Source: an uncultured Pseudomonas sp. (GTDB lineage Bacteria > Pseudomonadota > Gammaproteobacteria > Pseudomonadales > Pseudomonadaceae). From it: a stretch of DNA of 64,000 nt. Under the pieces are notes generated by a model. That model was not told where the DNA came from. It searched no databases and worked only from the letters and a program-made list of their open reading frames with translations. Location: positions 2,604,001 to 2,668,000 of the forward strand of contig NZ_OX044366.1 of NCBI RefSeq assembly GCF_943846705.1. The letters are read 5' to 3'. The translations under genes were made by a program, and so were the position numbers. Below, piece after piece: positions 24,824 through 33,653 of the stretch (its first letter is position 1; the number at the start of each line of letters is the position of its first letter).

Positions 24824-26518
24824 ATGAGCGAAAGCTTTGCTGAACTGTTTGAAGAAAGCCTAAAAACCCTGAACCTTCAGGCAGGCTCAATCATCACCGC
24901 CATCATCGTTGACATCGATTACCAAGCTGGTTGGGTAACCGTTCACGCTGGTTTGAAGTCTGAAGGCCTCATCCCGCTGGAACAGTTCCACAACGACGCT
25001 GGCGAGTTGACTATCAAGGTCGGTGACGAAGTTCACGTAGCGCTGGACGCGGTTGAAGATGGCTTTGGTGAAACCAAGCTGTCCCGTGAAAAAGCCAAGC
25101 GTGCTGAGTGCTGGATCGTTCTGGAAGCAGCTTTCGCCGCTGAGGAAGTGGTTACGGGCGTTATCAACGGTAAGGTTAAGGGCGGCTTCACAGTCGACGT
25201 TAACGGCATCCGTGCGTTCCTGCCAGGTTCCTTGGTCGATGTCCGTCCAGTGCGTGATACCACTCACCTGGAAGGCAAAGAGCTCGAATTCAAAGTCATC
25301 AAGCTGGACCAGAAGCGCAACAACGTTGTTGTTTCCCGTCGCAGCGTCCTCGAAGCCGAGAACTCCGCAGAGCGCGAAGCGCTGCTGGAATCCTTGCAGG
25401 AAGGTCAGCAAGTTAAAGGTATCGTTAAGAACCTCACGGATTACGGCGCATTCGTCGATCTGGGTGGCGTCGATGGCCTGCTGCACATCACCGACATGGC
25501 GTGGAAGCGTATCAAGCATCCGTCCGAAATCGTCAACGTTGGTGACGAGATCGACGTCAAGATCCTCAAGTACGATCGTGAGCGCAACCGTGTTTCCCTC
25601 GGCCTTAAGCAGCTGGGCGAAGATCCATGGGTTGCCATCAAGGCGCGTTACCCGCAGGACACCCGTGTTACTGCGCGCGTAACCAACCTGACCGACTACG
25701 GCTGCTTCGCAGAGCTGGAAGAAGGCGTGGAAGGCCTGGTGCACGTATCCGAAATGGATTGGACCAACAAAAACATCCATCCTTCGAAGGTCGTTAACGT
25801 CGGCGACGAAGTGGAAGTTATGGTTCTCGATATCGACGAAGAGCGTCGTCGTATCTCCTTGGGTATCAAGCAGTGCAAAACTAACCCGTGGGAAGATTTC
25901 TCCGGTCAGTTCAACAAGGGCGACAAGATCTCCGGCACCATCAAGTCGATCACCGATTTCGGTATCTTCATTGGTCTGGATGGCGGCATCGACGGCCTCG
26001 TTCACCTGTCCGACATTTCCTGGAATGAAGTAGGCGAAGAAGCTGTACGCCGCTTCAAGAAGGGCGATGAGCTGGAAACTGTGATCCTCTCCGTTGACCC
26101 GGAGCGTGAGCGTATTTCCCTCGGCATCAAGCAGTTGGAAGAAGATCCGTTCTCCGACTACGTTGCTGTTAACGATAAAGGCACCATCGTGCGCGGTATC
26201 GTTAAAGAAGTTGACGCTAAGGGCGCAATCATCACCCTGGCCGAAGGCATCGAAGCTACACTAAAAGCTTCCGAAATCAGCCGTGACCGCGTTGAAGACG
26301 CGCGTAACGTGCTGAAAGAAGGCGAAGAAGTAGAAGCCAAGATCATCAGCGTTGACCGTAAGAGCCGCGTAATCAGCTTGTCGGTCAAGTCGAAAGACGT
26401 TGAAGACGAAAAAGAAGCAATCCAGAGCCTGCGCGACAAGCCAGCTGCCTCTGACATTGCTGCGGGCCCGACCACTCTTGGTGATCTGCTCCGCGCGCAA
26501 ATGGAAAAGCAGAACTAA
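24824..26518 (+). CDS. rpsA: 30S ribosomal protein S1
   Basis: A 564-residue protein with six S1 RNA-binding repeats (one about every 87 residues; the last four share the pattern GxV..ITDFGxFxxL...GLVHxSD). It binds mRNA on the small subunit. ATG 24824 is preceded by ACAGGAATTAAA; the open frame upstream is not expected to be translated. Codon choice is more biased than in neighbours, as for highly made proteins. The 150-base leader before it is likely to carry its promoter and autoregulatory RNA. Confidence 0.97.
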   Translation: MSESFAELFEESLKTLNLQAGSIITAIIVDIDYQAGWVTVHAGLKSEGLIPLEQFHNDAGELTIKVGDEVHVALDAVEDGFGETKLSREKAKRAECWIVLEAAFAAEEVVTGVINGKVKGGFTVDVNGIRAFLPGSLVDVRPVRDTTHLEGKELEFKVIKLDQKRNNVVVSRRSVLEAENSAEREALLESLQEGQQVKGIVKNLTDYGAFVDLGGVDGLLHITDMAWKRIKHPSEIVNVGDEIDVKILKYDRERNRVSLGLKQLGEDPWVAIKARYPQDTRVTARVTNLTDYGCFAELEEGVEGLVHVSEMDWTNKNIHPSKVVNVGDEVEVMVLDIDEERRRISLGIKQCKTNPWEDFSGQFNKGDKISGTIKSITDFGIFIGLDGGIDGLVHLSDISWNEVGEEAVRRFKKGDELETVILSVDPERERISLGIKQLEEDPFSDYVAVNDKGTIVRGIVKEVDAKGAIITLAEGIEATLKASEISRDRVEDARNVLKEGEEVEAKIISVDRKSRVISLSVKSKDVEDEKEAIQSLRDKPAASDIAAGPTTLGDLLRAQMEKQN

Positions 26519-26530
26519 GTTCAGCTAATC

Positions 26531-26566
26531 CACAAAAAAGGGCGACTTCGGTCGCCCTTTTTTGTG
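26531..26566 (+). terminator. Strong rho-independent terminator after rpsA
   Basis: A 16-base perfect stem with a TTCG tetraloop and flanking A- and T-runs, 12 bases past the rpsA stop. The GGGCGAC/GTCGCCC core resembles the terminator after rluB. Confidence 0.93.
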
Positions 26567-26671
26567 CCTGAAAATCGCTAAGGTATTGTTTTATAGGCTG
26601 TTCAAATCCAACCAGGCATGCTAAAACCGTTCTATCTAGTGATCTAGCCGCTTGAAAAAGAAGGGAAAAAC

Positions 26672-26956
26672 ATGACCAAGTCGGAGTTGATCGAGCGCAT
26701 TGTCACCCATCAGGGGCAGCTCTCGTCAAAGGATGTCGAGTTAGCGATCAAGACCATGCTGGAGCAAATGTCTCAGGCCCTGTCGACAGGCGATCGCATC
26801 GAGATTCGCGGCTTTGGCAGTTTCTCGCTGCACTACCGCGCGCCACGGGTAGGGCGTAACCCCAAGACGGGGGATTCTGTTCGCTTGGATGGGAAATTTG
26901 TACCGCATTTCAAGCCGGGCAAGGAGTTGCGGGATCGGGTGAATGAGGATGAGTAA
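26672..26956 (+). CDS. ihfB: Integration host factor subunit beta
   Basis: The 94-residue beta subunit of IHF, a DNA-bending protein (himD). It has the family pattern MTKSELIERI, IEIRGFGSFSLHYR with the intercalating Pro region in APRVGRNPKTGD, and ends in basic and acidic residues. It is the last core gene before the polysaccharide locus, as in P. aeruginosa, where O-antigen genes start just after himD. Confidence 0.96.
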   Translation: MTKSELIERIVTHQGQLSSKDVELAIKTMLEQMSQALSTGDRIEIRGFGSFSLHYRAPRVGRNPKTGDSVRLDGKFVPHFKPGKELRDRVNEDE

Positions 26957-27039
26957 GGTGTTTTGGTTTACTCAATCATTAACAGGCGGCTAAGTCGGTA
27001 GCGATATCTAGGTCCTAGATCTTCCAGAAAATGAAGTGT

Positions 27040-27249
27040 CTAAGGTGTAAGGAGTCGACCATCTTGTAAGTCTCTGATGCCGGTATGGCTGGCCCAAGTT
27101 ACCGTGTCACGAGGCGGGGGCCTGAGCACGATTTGCTCTTTATGCTTTGGTCGTTTGTGCAGCATCCCATCGATATATGCGGTTTGCTGTAGCGTCTGGC
27201 GCGCATATCCCTCATCTGAAAATACGTTACGTACTATCTCCTCGCTCAA
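27040..27249 (-). pseudogene. Possible gene remnant, 69 codons
   Basis: An open frame whose reading stays open some 60 bases further upstream, with balanced codon use and a plausible soluble composition (EEIVRNVFSDEGYARQTL, then HKRPKHKEQIVLRPPPRD). No ribosome site precedes the ATG and I recognise no family. It may be the decayed end of a gene lost when the locus was exchanged. Confidence 0.25.
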
Positions 27250-27396
27250 GCTGTTGAGGCTCAGTGATTCAGGACGCCCCGATATGGTGCTAAGCTTCGC
27301 CCAGTAATGAGGTGTTTACGTGATCAGAAGGTCATTCGGTCTAGGCCTCAAACTTGAAGCGGCCGGCTTGGTTCTAGATCAAAGCTATTCAATTCC

Positions 27397-27407
27397 GGGG
27401 GGGGGGG
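27397..27407 (+). repeat. Homopolymeric tract of 11 G
   Basis: An uninterrupted run of eleven G in the intergenic region about 480 bases before manC. Such tracts change length by slippage; here it is outside any recognised gene. Confidence 0.8.
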
Positions 27408-27887
27408 TGAAAATCCATGAATGATTCATGCTTCAGGCCATCCCTAAGAAGGTTTGTGTGCTCTTGCTCTGCAACTGAATACGTGTAGTGCTTTGACTTC
27501 GAGTATCAGATCGTAGTGTTAGGAGTTTATGCAGTCTGCCTATGAGGCATTATGTGCCGACCCAACTCAATAGCCGTATCGCGCATACCTCACTTTCTAA
27601 TACATGAAGAAGTTATTTACCGGGAAAGCTTTTTGATATATTATGAAACTTTGAAAGTGGTTTGGGTCTATCTATATATTAAAACAAATGTCTCGGAAGA
27701 GGTTAGGGTGGGTAGGGGTATTATGTAATTGTTGCAGTAGCCAAAATTCAATACTTGATTTGACGGTTGTGTACTTGTAGTGACCGCTCTTAATAATTAT
27801 TTGATATGTCTAAATGAATATGATGTGGGTGGAAAATAAATTACATTCACCTTGTTCAGGATATATTGCTATGTAAGTAGAAGAGTA

Positions 27888-29318
27888 ATGACATTTAATT
27901 CAATTACCCCTATTGTTCTTTGTGGTGGTTCTGGCTCTCGATTGTGGCCGTTGTCACGCAGGAGTTTTCCAAAGCAGTTTGTGCCGCTGATAGGCGGTAA
28001 AAGTCTATTGCAGTTGACGCTTGAGCGAGTTTCTTGTCTCGCAGATAATGTGCTGCTGGTTGCTTCCGAAGAGCACCGTTTTTTAGTATCTGACAATCTT
28101 AATCTCGCACAGCTAAAAGGGTGCGCAATACTAGAGCCTTGTGCTCGCAATACCACAGCGGCTATGGCGCTGGCAGCGCTGACCTGTGGAAAAGAGGGGC
28201 GTGATCTTCTTCTTTTCTGTCCGGCGGATCACCATATACCTGACAGTGAGAGTTTTGCGAAAACCGTTTGGGAAGGTATCGACCAGGCCAAAGCTGGGGC
28301 CATAGTGACGTTTGGTATTGTGCCAAGCTTTCCTTCCACGGCATATGGGTACATTCAGCAAGGCGGCATTGAAGAAAACGGTGGTCGATGTGTCGAGAAA
28401 TTCGTAGAGAAGCCTGATGCAGCCACAGCACAAAAGCTACTACTAGCTGGAAATGTCTTTTGGAATGCGGGCATCTTTATGTGCAAAGCTACTGTTTTGA
28501 TCGATGCCCTTGAACAATATGCTTCCGATATTCTAGCTGTATGTCGCGCATCTCTTGAAGCAGCCGAATGCGAGGAGCTCTCAAGAGATACGATCTTTAC
28601 TCGGCCGGACGCCACCATTTTTGCAACTTGCAGATCACAAAGTATTGATTACTCCGTTATGGAGCATCACGAGAATGTGGTGGTAGTACCTTTCAATGGT
28701 CAGTGGAGCGACGTGGGTAGCTGGAACGCTCTGGCCGAGTTGACGAAGGCGGACGATGCCGGAAACAGAATCCACGGACAAGGAACTGTCAGCCGGTCAA
28801 GCAATACATTTATTCATGCCCCTCATCGGCCGGTTGTCGCTCTAGGTATCGAGAATCTGCTGATTATAGACACACTGGATGCTGTGCTAATTACACACAA
28901 GGACCATGCAGAACATGTCAAAGACATCGTTGTGCAACTTGAAAATGAAAAGTGTAGTCAAGCCATTTCTCATCGGAAGGTTTCACGTCCTTGGGGGTGG
29001 TACGACAGTATTGATATGGGAGATCGCTTCCAGGTAAAACGAATCGGTGTCAAACCGGGTGCATCCTTATCCTTGCAAAAGCATCACCACCGAGCTGAAC
29101 ATTGGATTGTGGTAAAAGGCACGGCTGAGGTGACGCGAGGAAGCGAAACCTTTCTTTTGACAGAGAATCAATCCACTTACATTCCCATTGGGGAACTCCA
29201 TCGCCTGAAAAACCCTGGGATGGTTGAACTCGAAATAATAGAAGTTCAATCAGGTAGTTATTTGGGCGAAAACGATATAGTTAGATTTGAAGATAATTAT
29301 GGAAGAGCAAATGACTAA
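27888..29318 (+). CDS. manC: Mannose-1-phosphate guanylyltransferase / mannose-6-phosphate isomerase
   Basis: A 476-residue type II bifunctional enzyme that supplies GDP-D-mannose. The N-terminal nucleotidyltransferase has LCGGSGSRLWPLSR and FPKQF; the C-terminal cupin (from about residue 365) has PWGWYDS, LSLQKHHHRAEHWIVV and metal-binding histidines. ATG 27888 follows AGAAGAG; upstream codons in frame are unlikely to be used. No manB (phosphomannomutase) is nearby, so AlgC-type activity from elsewhere is needed. First gene of the AT-rich module; its end overlaps gmd. Confidence 0.93.
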   Translation: MTFNSITPIVLCGGSGSRLWPLSRRSFPKQFVPLIGGKSLLQLTLERVSCLADNVLLVASEEHRFLVSDNLNLAQLKGCAILEPCARNTTAAMALAALTCGKEGRDLLLFCPADHHIPDSESFAKTVWEGIDQAKAGAIVTFGIVPSFPSTAYGYIQQGGIEENGGRCVEKFVEKPDAATAQKLLLAGNVFWNAGIFMCKATVLIDALEQYASDILAVCRASLEAAECEELSRDTIFTRPDATIFATCRSQSIDYSVMEHHENVVVVPFNGQWSDVGSWNALAELTKADDAGNRIHGQGTVSRSSNTFIHAPHRPVVALGIENLLIIDTLDAVLITHKDHAEHVKDIVVQLENEKCSQAISHRKVSRPWGWYDSIDMGDRFQVKRIGVKPGASLSLQKHHHRAEHWIVVKGTAEVTRGSETFLLTENQSTYIPIGELHRLKNPGMVELEIIEVQSGSYLGENDIVRFEDNYGRAND

Positions 29319-30396
29319 GAAAGCACTTATAACCGGCGTTACCGGACAAGATGGCGCCTATCTTGCTGAACTGCTGCTGAGCAAAGGCTACGAAGTGCAC
29401 GGCATAAAACGCCGCAGTTCGTCGTTCAACACCGCTCGCATTGATCATTTGTTCCATGACGTCCACGATGAAGGCCTGCCATTCTTCTTGCATCATGGTG
29501 ATATGACAGACTCTTCCAGTCTGACTCGAATCATTCAAAAAGTGCAGCCAGATGAAATCTATAACCTGGCGGCACAAAGTCACGTTGCTGTTTCATTCGA
29601 AGAGCCGGAATACACTGCAAACTCCGATGCTCTGGGCGCCTTGCGTATTCTCGAAGCTATTCGAATTCTGGGCCTCGAGAAAAAGACCCGTTTCTATCAA
29701 GCCTCAACTTCCGAACTTTACGGCTTGGTTCAAGAAACCCCGCAAAAAGAAACAACACCGTTCTATCCGCGTAGCCCTTATGCCGTAGCAAAACTGTATG
29801 CGTACTGGATCACCGTCAACTACCGTGAAGCCTATGGCATCTACGCCTGCAACGGCATTTTGTTTAACCACGAAAGCCCTATCCGTGGTGAAACATTTGT
29901 GACGCGTAAAATTACGCGTGCACTCGCGCGCATCAAGCTGGGACTGCAAGACTGCCTGTATCTTGGCAACATGGACTCGCTGCGCGACTGGGGCCACGCC
30001 AAAGACTACGTCGAGATGCAATGGCTCATGCTTCAACAGGAAAATCCTGAAGACTTCGTGATAGCAACTGGCGTGCAGTACAGCGTGCGCGACTTCGTCA
30101 ATGCTGCTGCTCAGGAACTGGGTATTAAAATTACCTGGCAGGGCAAAGATGAAGAAGAAAAAGGCATCGACGAAACCGGTAAATGCATTGTGGCAGTCGA
30201 TCCTCGCTACTTCCGCCCAACCGAGGTTGAAACCTTGCTGGGTGACGCTTCCAAAGCTAAAACCAAGCTCGGCTGGACACCAAAAATCACCTTTGCTGAG
30301 CTCGTTAGCGAAATGGTTCGTGAAGACCTGAAAACCGCCGAGCGCGATGAATTGACTCGCAAACACGGCTACACCACTTTCAGTGGCAATGAATAA
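29311..30396 (+). CDS. gmd: GDP-mannose 4,6-dehydratase
   Basis: Converts GDP-D-mannose to GDP-4-keto-6-deoxy-D-mannose. A 361-residue extended SDR with GVTGQDGAYLAELL at the start, the active-site region STSELYG, YPRSPYAVAKLYAYW (Tyr-x-x-x-Lys) and FNHESPIRG. ATG 29311 has GGAAG five bases upstream; ATG 29299 is possible. GC content is nearer the core genome than the genes after colD. The product feeds colD, the next-but-one gene. Confidence 0.94.
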   Translation: MTKKALITGVTGQDGAYLAELLLSKGYEVHGIKRRSSSFNTARIDHLFHDVHDEGLPFFLHHGDMTDSSSLTRIIQKVQPDEIYNLAAQSHVAVSFEEPEYTANSDALGALRILEAIRILGLEKKTRFYQASTSELYGLVQETPQKETTPFYPRSPYAVAKLYAYWITVNYREAYGIYACNGILFNHESPIRGETFVTRKITRALARIKLGLQDCLYLGNMDSLRDWGHAKDYVEMQWLMLQQENPEDFVIATGVQYSVRDFVNAAAQELGIKITWQGKDEEEKGIDETGKCIVAVDPRYFRPTEVETLLGDASKAKTKLGWTPKITFAELVSEMVREDLKTAERDELTRKHGYTTFSGNE

Positions 30397-30417
30397 CATT
30401 ACTTGGCAAGCCATTAG

Positions 30418-31347
30418 ATGAGCAAAATGCGAATATTGTTGACTGGGGGAGGGGGGATGGTCGGGCGCAACGTGCTTGACCATCCAGAGATCAGCAGCTT
30501 TGAAGTGCTGGCACCGCGCAGCAACGAACTGGATCTGCGTGACTACAACGCGGTTCAGGCTTATCTGGAGCAGCATAAACCTGATCTAGTGATTCACGCC
30601 GCGGGTAAAGTGGGTGGTATTCAGGCCAACATCAAGGAGCCAGTAAGCTTTTTGCTGGACAATCTGGATATGGGCCGCAATATCGCGTGGGCGGCCTACA
30701 AGGCAGGCATAACACGCCTGATTAACCTTGGCAGTTCCTGCATGTACCCGCGCAATCATTCCGAGCCATTGAGCGAAGACATGGTTCTCAAAGGAGAACT
30801 GGAGCCGACGAACGAAGGTTACGCTTTAGCCAAGGTTGCGACCGCGCGCCTGTGCGAATACATCATGCGCGAAGACGCCCGCTTTCAATATAAGACACTG
30901 ATACCATGCAACATCTACGGTCGCTATGACAAATTCGACCCCATTCACTCACATCTCTTGCCGGCGATCATTCACAAGATCCACCTGGCGAAAAAGAATG
31001 GCGAGCATTCGGTGGAGATTTGGGGCGACGGCAACGCCAGGCGTGAATTCATGTATGGCGGCGACTTGGCAGACGCTATCGTGCAAGCGATAAAGGGGTT
31101 TGATTCAATGCCACCCTATCTGAATATTGGGCTAGGGCACGACTTCTCTATCAATCAGTATTATCAAGCTGTAGCCGCAGTGATGGGGTATGACGGACGG
31201 TTCGAGCACAACCTCGAAAGACCTGTAGGAATGGCGCGCAAATTAGTGAGCATCGAGCGTCAGACATTATGGGGATGGAGCCCGCGCCACACCCTGCAAG
31301 AAGGCGTCGAAAAGACCTATAGCTATTATCTGGAGCATCAGCAATGA
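30418..31347 (+). CDS. colC: GDP-L-colitose synthase (ColC-like epimerase/reductase)
   Basis: A 309-residue extended SDR related to GDP-fucose synthase. Motifs are TGGGGMVGRNVL (nucleotide binding), AAGKVGGIQAN, NLGSSCMYPR and EPTNEGYALAK (Tyr/Lys pair). Fucose synthase and ColC share this fold; the wording GGMVGRN, CMYPR and TLIPCNIYGRYD is closer to what I recall of the E. coli O55/O111 colitose enzyme than to Fcl. The gene next to it encodes ColD, which makes its substrate, GDP-4-keto-3,6-dideoxymannose. It ends overlapping colD by four bases (ATGA). Confidence 0.82.
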   Translation: MSKMRILLTGGGGMVGRNVLDHPEISSFEVLAPRSNELDLRDYNAVQAYLEQHKPDLVIHAAGKVGGIQANIKEPVSFLLDNLDMGRNIAWAAYKAGITRLINLGSSCMYPRNHSEPLSEDMVLKGELEPTNEGYALAKVATARLCEYIMREDARFQYKTLIPCNIYGRYDKFDPIHSHLLPAIIHKIHLAKKNGEHSVEIWGDGNARREFMYGGDLADAIVQAIKGFDSMPPYLNIGLGHDFSINQYYQAVAAVMGYDGRFEHNLERPVGMARKLVSIERQTLWGWSPRHTLQEGVEKTYSYYLEHQQ

Positions 31348-32510
31348 GTATAAAATTTCCGCTGGCAGCCTCTTCTTGGGAGAAAGAAGAGCTCGACGCC
31401 ATGCAACGTGTTATCGCCACCGGCATGTTCACCATGGGCGAACAGGTTAAAGCATTTGAGCGGGACTTTGCGCAGTACGTAGGCAGTAAACATTGCATAA
31501 TGGTGAACTCCGGTTCTTCCGCAAACTTATTGATTGTTGCAGCATTGTTCTACACTCAGAATTCTTCATTAAAGCTTAAGCGTGGCGATGAAATTATCGT
31601 ACCTGCTGTTTCCTGGAGCACTACTTACTACCCGTTATATCAATACGGTCTCAAGATCAAGTTCGTCGATATCGACCTTCAAACGCTTAACTACGACCTT
31701 GAGCAACTTGCACTTGCCGTCACTGATGAAACCCGGGCCATCATGGCCGTGAACCTCTTGGGGAATCCTAACGATTTCGGTCGCATCCAGGAAATTGTTG
31801 GTGATCGTAATATTGTCTTGATTGAAGATAACTGTGAATCCATGGGTGCCACTTACAATGGCAAACAGGCGGGAACCTTTGGTGTCATGGGCAGCTTCAG
31901 CTCCTTCTTCAGTCATCATATTTCGACTATGGAAGGCGGCTTGATTGTGACCGACGATGAGGAGTTGTATCAGATTCTGCTTTCGCTACGGGCTCATGGC
32001 TGGACACGCAACCTTCCGAAGCAAAACCTGGTGTGCAGCGAAAAAAGCGACGACCCGTTCGAAGAGTCCTTCCGATTTGTTTTGCCGGGATACAACGTCC
32101 GCCCTCTGGAACTGGAAGGAGCTCTCGGTGTAGAACAGGTCAAGCGCCTCCCAAAAATGGTTGAAGAACGGCGCAAAAACGGCGCGCTTCTACAAGCGGC
32201 CATGAGTGGCCACCCGGACATCATTATTCAACATGAAATCGGTAACTCCAGTTGGTTCGGTTTCAGTCTGGTCATTCGCCCAGGAAGCAAATTAACGCGT
32301 AAAGAGTTGGTTTTCAAACTAGATGAACTAGGTTTTGAATGCCGCCCGATTGTGGCAGGCAACTTTGCCAAAAACGAAGTGGTCAAGTATTTCGACTCTG
32401 AAGTTCATGGTACGTTGAAGAATGCAGAGTACATCGATAAGTTTGGTCTATTTGTGGGTAATCATCACTACCCAGTTACTAAAGCGATAGAGGTTTTACG
32501 ATTGCTATGA
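31344..32510 (+). CDS. colD: GDP-4-keto-6-deoxy-D-mannose 3-dehydratase (ColD)
   Basis: A 388-residue PLP-dependent DegT/ArnB-fold enzyme that removes the C3 hydroxyl of GDP-4-keto-6-deoxymannose. The key sign is FSSFFSHHISTMEGG at 185-199: the PLP lysine of the aminotransferase family is replaced by His (about 191), the defining change of ColD. Other segments (PAVSWSTTYYPLYQYGL, EDNCESMGAT, RAHGWTRNLPK, FVLPGYNVRPLE) run alongside E. coli ColD as I remember it. With gmd before and colC adjacent this completes GDP-L-colitose. Its stop overlaps the next transferase gene. Confidence 0.92.
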   Translation: MSIKFPLAASSWEKEELDAMQRVIATGMFTMGEQVKAFERDFAQYVGSKHCIMVNSGSSANLLIVAALFYTQNSSLKLKRGDEIIVPAVSWSTTYYPLYQYGLKIKFVDIDLQTLNYDLEQLALAVTDETRAIMAVNLLGNPNDFGRIQEIVGDRNIVLIEDNCESMGATYNGKQAGTFGVMGSFSSFFSHHISTMEGGLIVTDDEELYQILLSLRAHGWTRNLPKQNLVCSEKSDDPFEESFRFVLPGYNVRPLELEGALGVEQVKRLPKMVEERRKNGALLQAAMSGHPDIIIQHEIGNSSWFGFSLVIRPGSKLTRKELVFKLDELGFECRPIVAGNFAKNEVVKYFDSEVHGTLKNAEYIDKFGLFVGNHHYPVTKAIEVLRLL

Positions 32511-33286
32511 AAACTACCGTGGCTCCTTTTATCACTATAATTATGCCTTGTTACAATGGTGGGAAATACCTCAGGGGGGCATTAGACGCTTTTTTTTCTC
32601 AAAGCTACCCGCGTAAGAAAATAATAGTGGTAGATAGTAAAAGCTCTGACTGCTCACATGAAATACTCTCCGAGTACATCGCCGAGGGTTTTCCACTGGT
32701 GTGGGATAAAACACCGGATATGGGGATATCAGATGCAATTAATATAGGTATTCGGCACCTAAACAAGCAAGAAATTTTCGGCTATTTGGGGTGTGACGAT
32801 ATATTAATGCCTGGTGTTTTGGATGAGGTTGCTAATTTGGCTTCTGTAGCGCCCAAAATAGATGGATTTTACTTTGACTCAGTTAGTTATAGTGTAGGGG
32901 GGAATAGATTGTCGTATAGAAAGTGTCCAACTTCAACGCTTTCACTGGATAATCTTTTGAAATTCGGGACTATTGTTGGGCTGCAAAATATCTATATCAG
33001 GTCTGAGCATGTTGTGAATAATAAATTTGCCGTTCATTTGAAGTATTCAATGGATTATGAGTACTATATTAGGTTGACAAGAGGAGGGGTGAGTAGTTTT
33101 TGTCATCTACCCAAACCGTCAACGATTAATATTATGGACCAAAATGTCTCTACCGCATTCATGTTGGAAGGCTCGTTTGAGGCTATAAAGGCTGCTGCTG
33201 AGCAGGTTGGATATCGCCCGCGACTCTTGTATAGACTCCTTCTGCTGAAAATAGCTCAATTAAAGAGTTGGTTGGTGAAATTATAA
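32507..33286 (+). CDS. Glycosyltransferase family 2
   Basis: A 259-residue GT-A enzyme with ITIIMPCYNGGKYL, VVDSKSSD and a GYLGCDD metal-binding region (near residue 95), ending with a short hydrophobic C-terminus. It starts four bases inside the colD end (ATGA), so it is coupled to colitose synthesis and could be the colitosyltransferase if the GT11 enzyme is not. Strongly AT-rich in contrast to colD. Donor and acceptor cannot be read from sequence. Confidence 0.82.
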   Translation: MKTTVAPFITIIMPCYNGGKYLRGALDAFFSQSYPRKKIIVVDSKSSDCSHEILSEYIAEGFPLVWDKTPDMGISDAINIGIRHLNKQEIFGYLGCDDILMPGVLDEVANLASVAPKIDGFYFDSVSYSVGGNRLSYRKCPTSTLSLDNLLKFGTIVGLQNIYIRSEHVVNNKFAVHLKYSMDYEYYIRLTRGGVSSFCHLPKPSTINIMDQNVSTAFMLEGSFEAIKAAAEQVGYRPRLLYRLLLLKIAQLKSWLVKL

Positions 33287-33653
33287 GTCTTGGTAGTGTC
33301 GTTATAAAAGGTATGTCCAATGATCAAGTATTTAATTTTTCCGGTAAGTATAATGTAGATGATGGTCTGGTAGGTTAGGTTCGCTGAGAGATTTATTTTT
33401 ATTTAATGGTGTATAGATACATGCGCGTAATGTGGACTCAGGCAAGAAGCATTAAATGCGACAGTCGTTTTTCAAGCAAGCCAAGAACCATCTGCTTGAA
33501 TTACGGACTTGCAGCTGTTGATGGGCGGCTAGATAATGGCCTGGCTGACAATGCTTCCAGCTTTGAATCGCCCCATGCGAAGAGAAATGCAGGACGCGTA
33601 GAAGTATTTTCTATAGTGTCGAGTATTAGCACCTTGGTGTTAAAAAAGATTTA
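33287..33653 (+). other. Gene-poor stretch inside the O-antigen locus
   Basis: There are 367 bases without a recognisable gene. An 82-codon frame at 33406-33654 has mixed composition (WTQARSIKCDSRFSSKP) and no family resemblance, and its stop TAA overlaps the ATG of the next small frame. The base composition shifts from AT-rich to more balanced and back. I read it as remnant DNA between the transferase and flippase genes. Confidence 0.4.

Larger units (their letters stand above)
26957..27887. other. 931-base region before the O-antigen locus, without a convincing gene
   Basis: Here P. aeruginosa has the promoter region and then wzz; no wzz-like frame is visible on either strand. GTCGGTAGCGAT at 26994-27005 resembles an ops/JUMPstart element (core GGCGGTAGCGT) that recruits RfaH-type antiterminators, but the match is partial. 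A G-only run of 11 lies at 27397-27407. From about 27580 the sequence becomes AT-rich, marking the start of foreign-looking DNA. The promoter of manC must lie here; I cannot fix it. Confidence 0.5.

Noticed and set aside
24887..26005. A 372-codon minus frame opposite rpsA
   Set aside because: Caused by the codon bias of rpsA; composition (Val/Asp/Asn-rich) does not look like a protein family.
30418..31347. Calling this gene fcl (GDP-fucose synthase)
   Set aside because: The fold is the same, but the adjacent ColD and the segment wording favour the colitose enzyme; fcl kept as the alternative.
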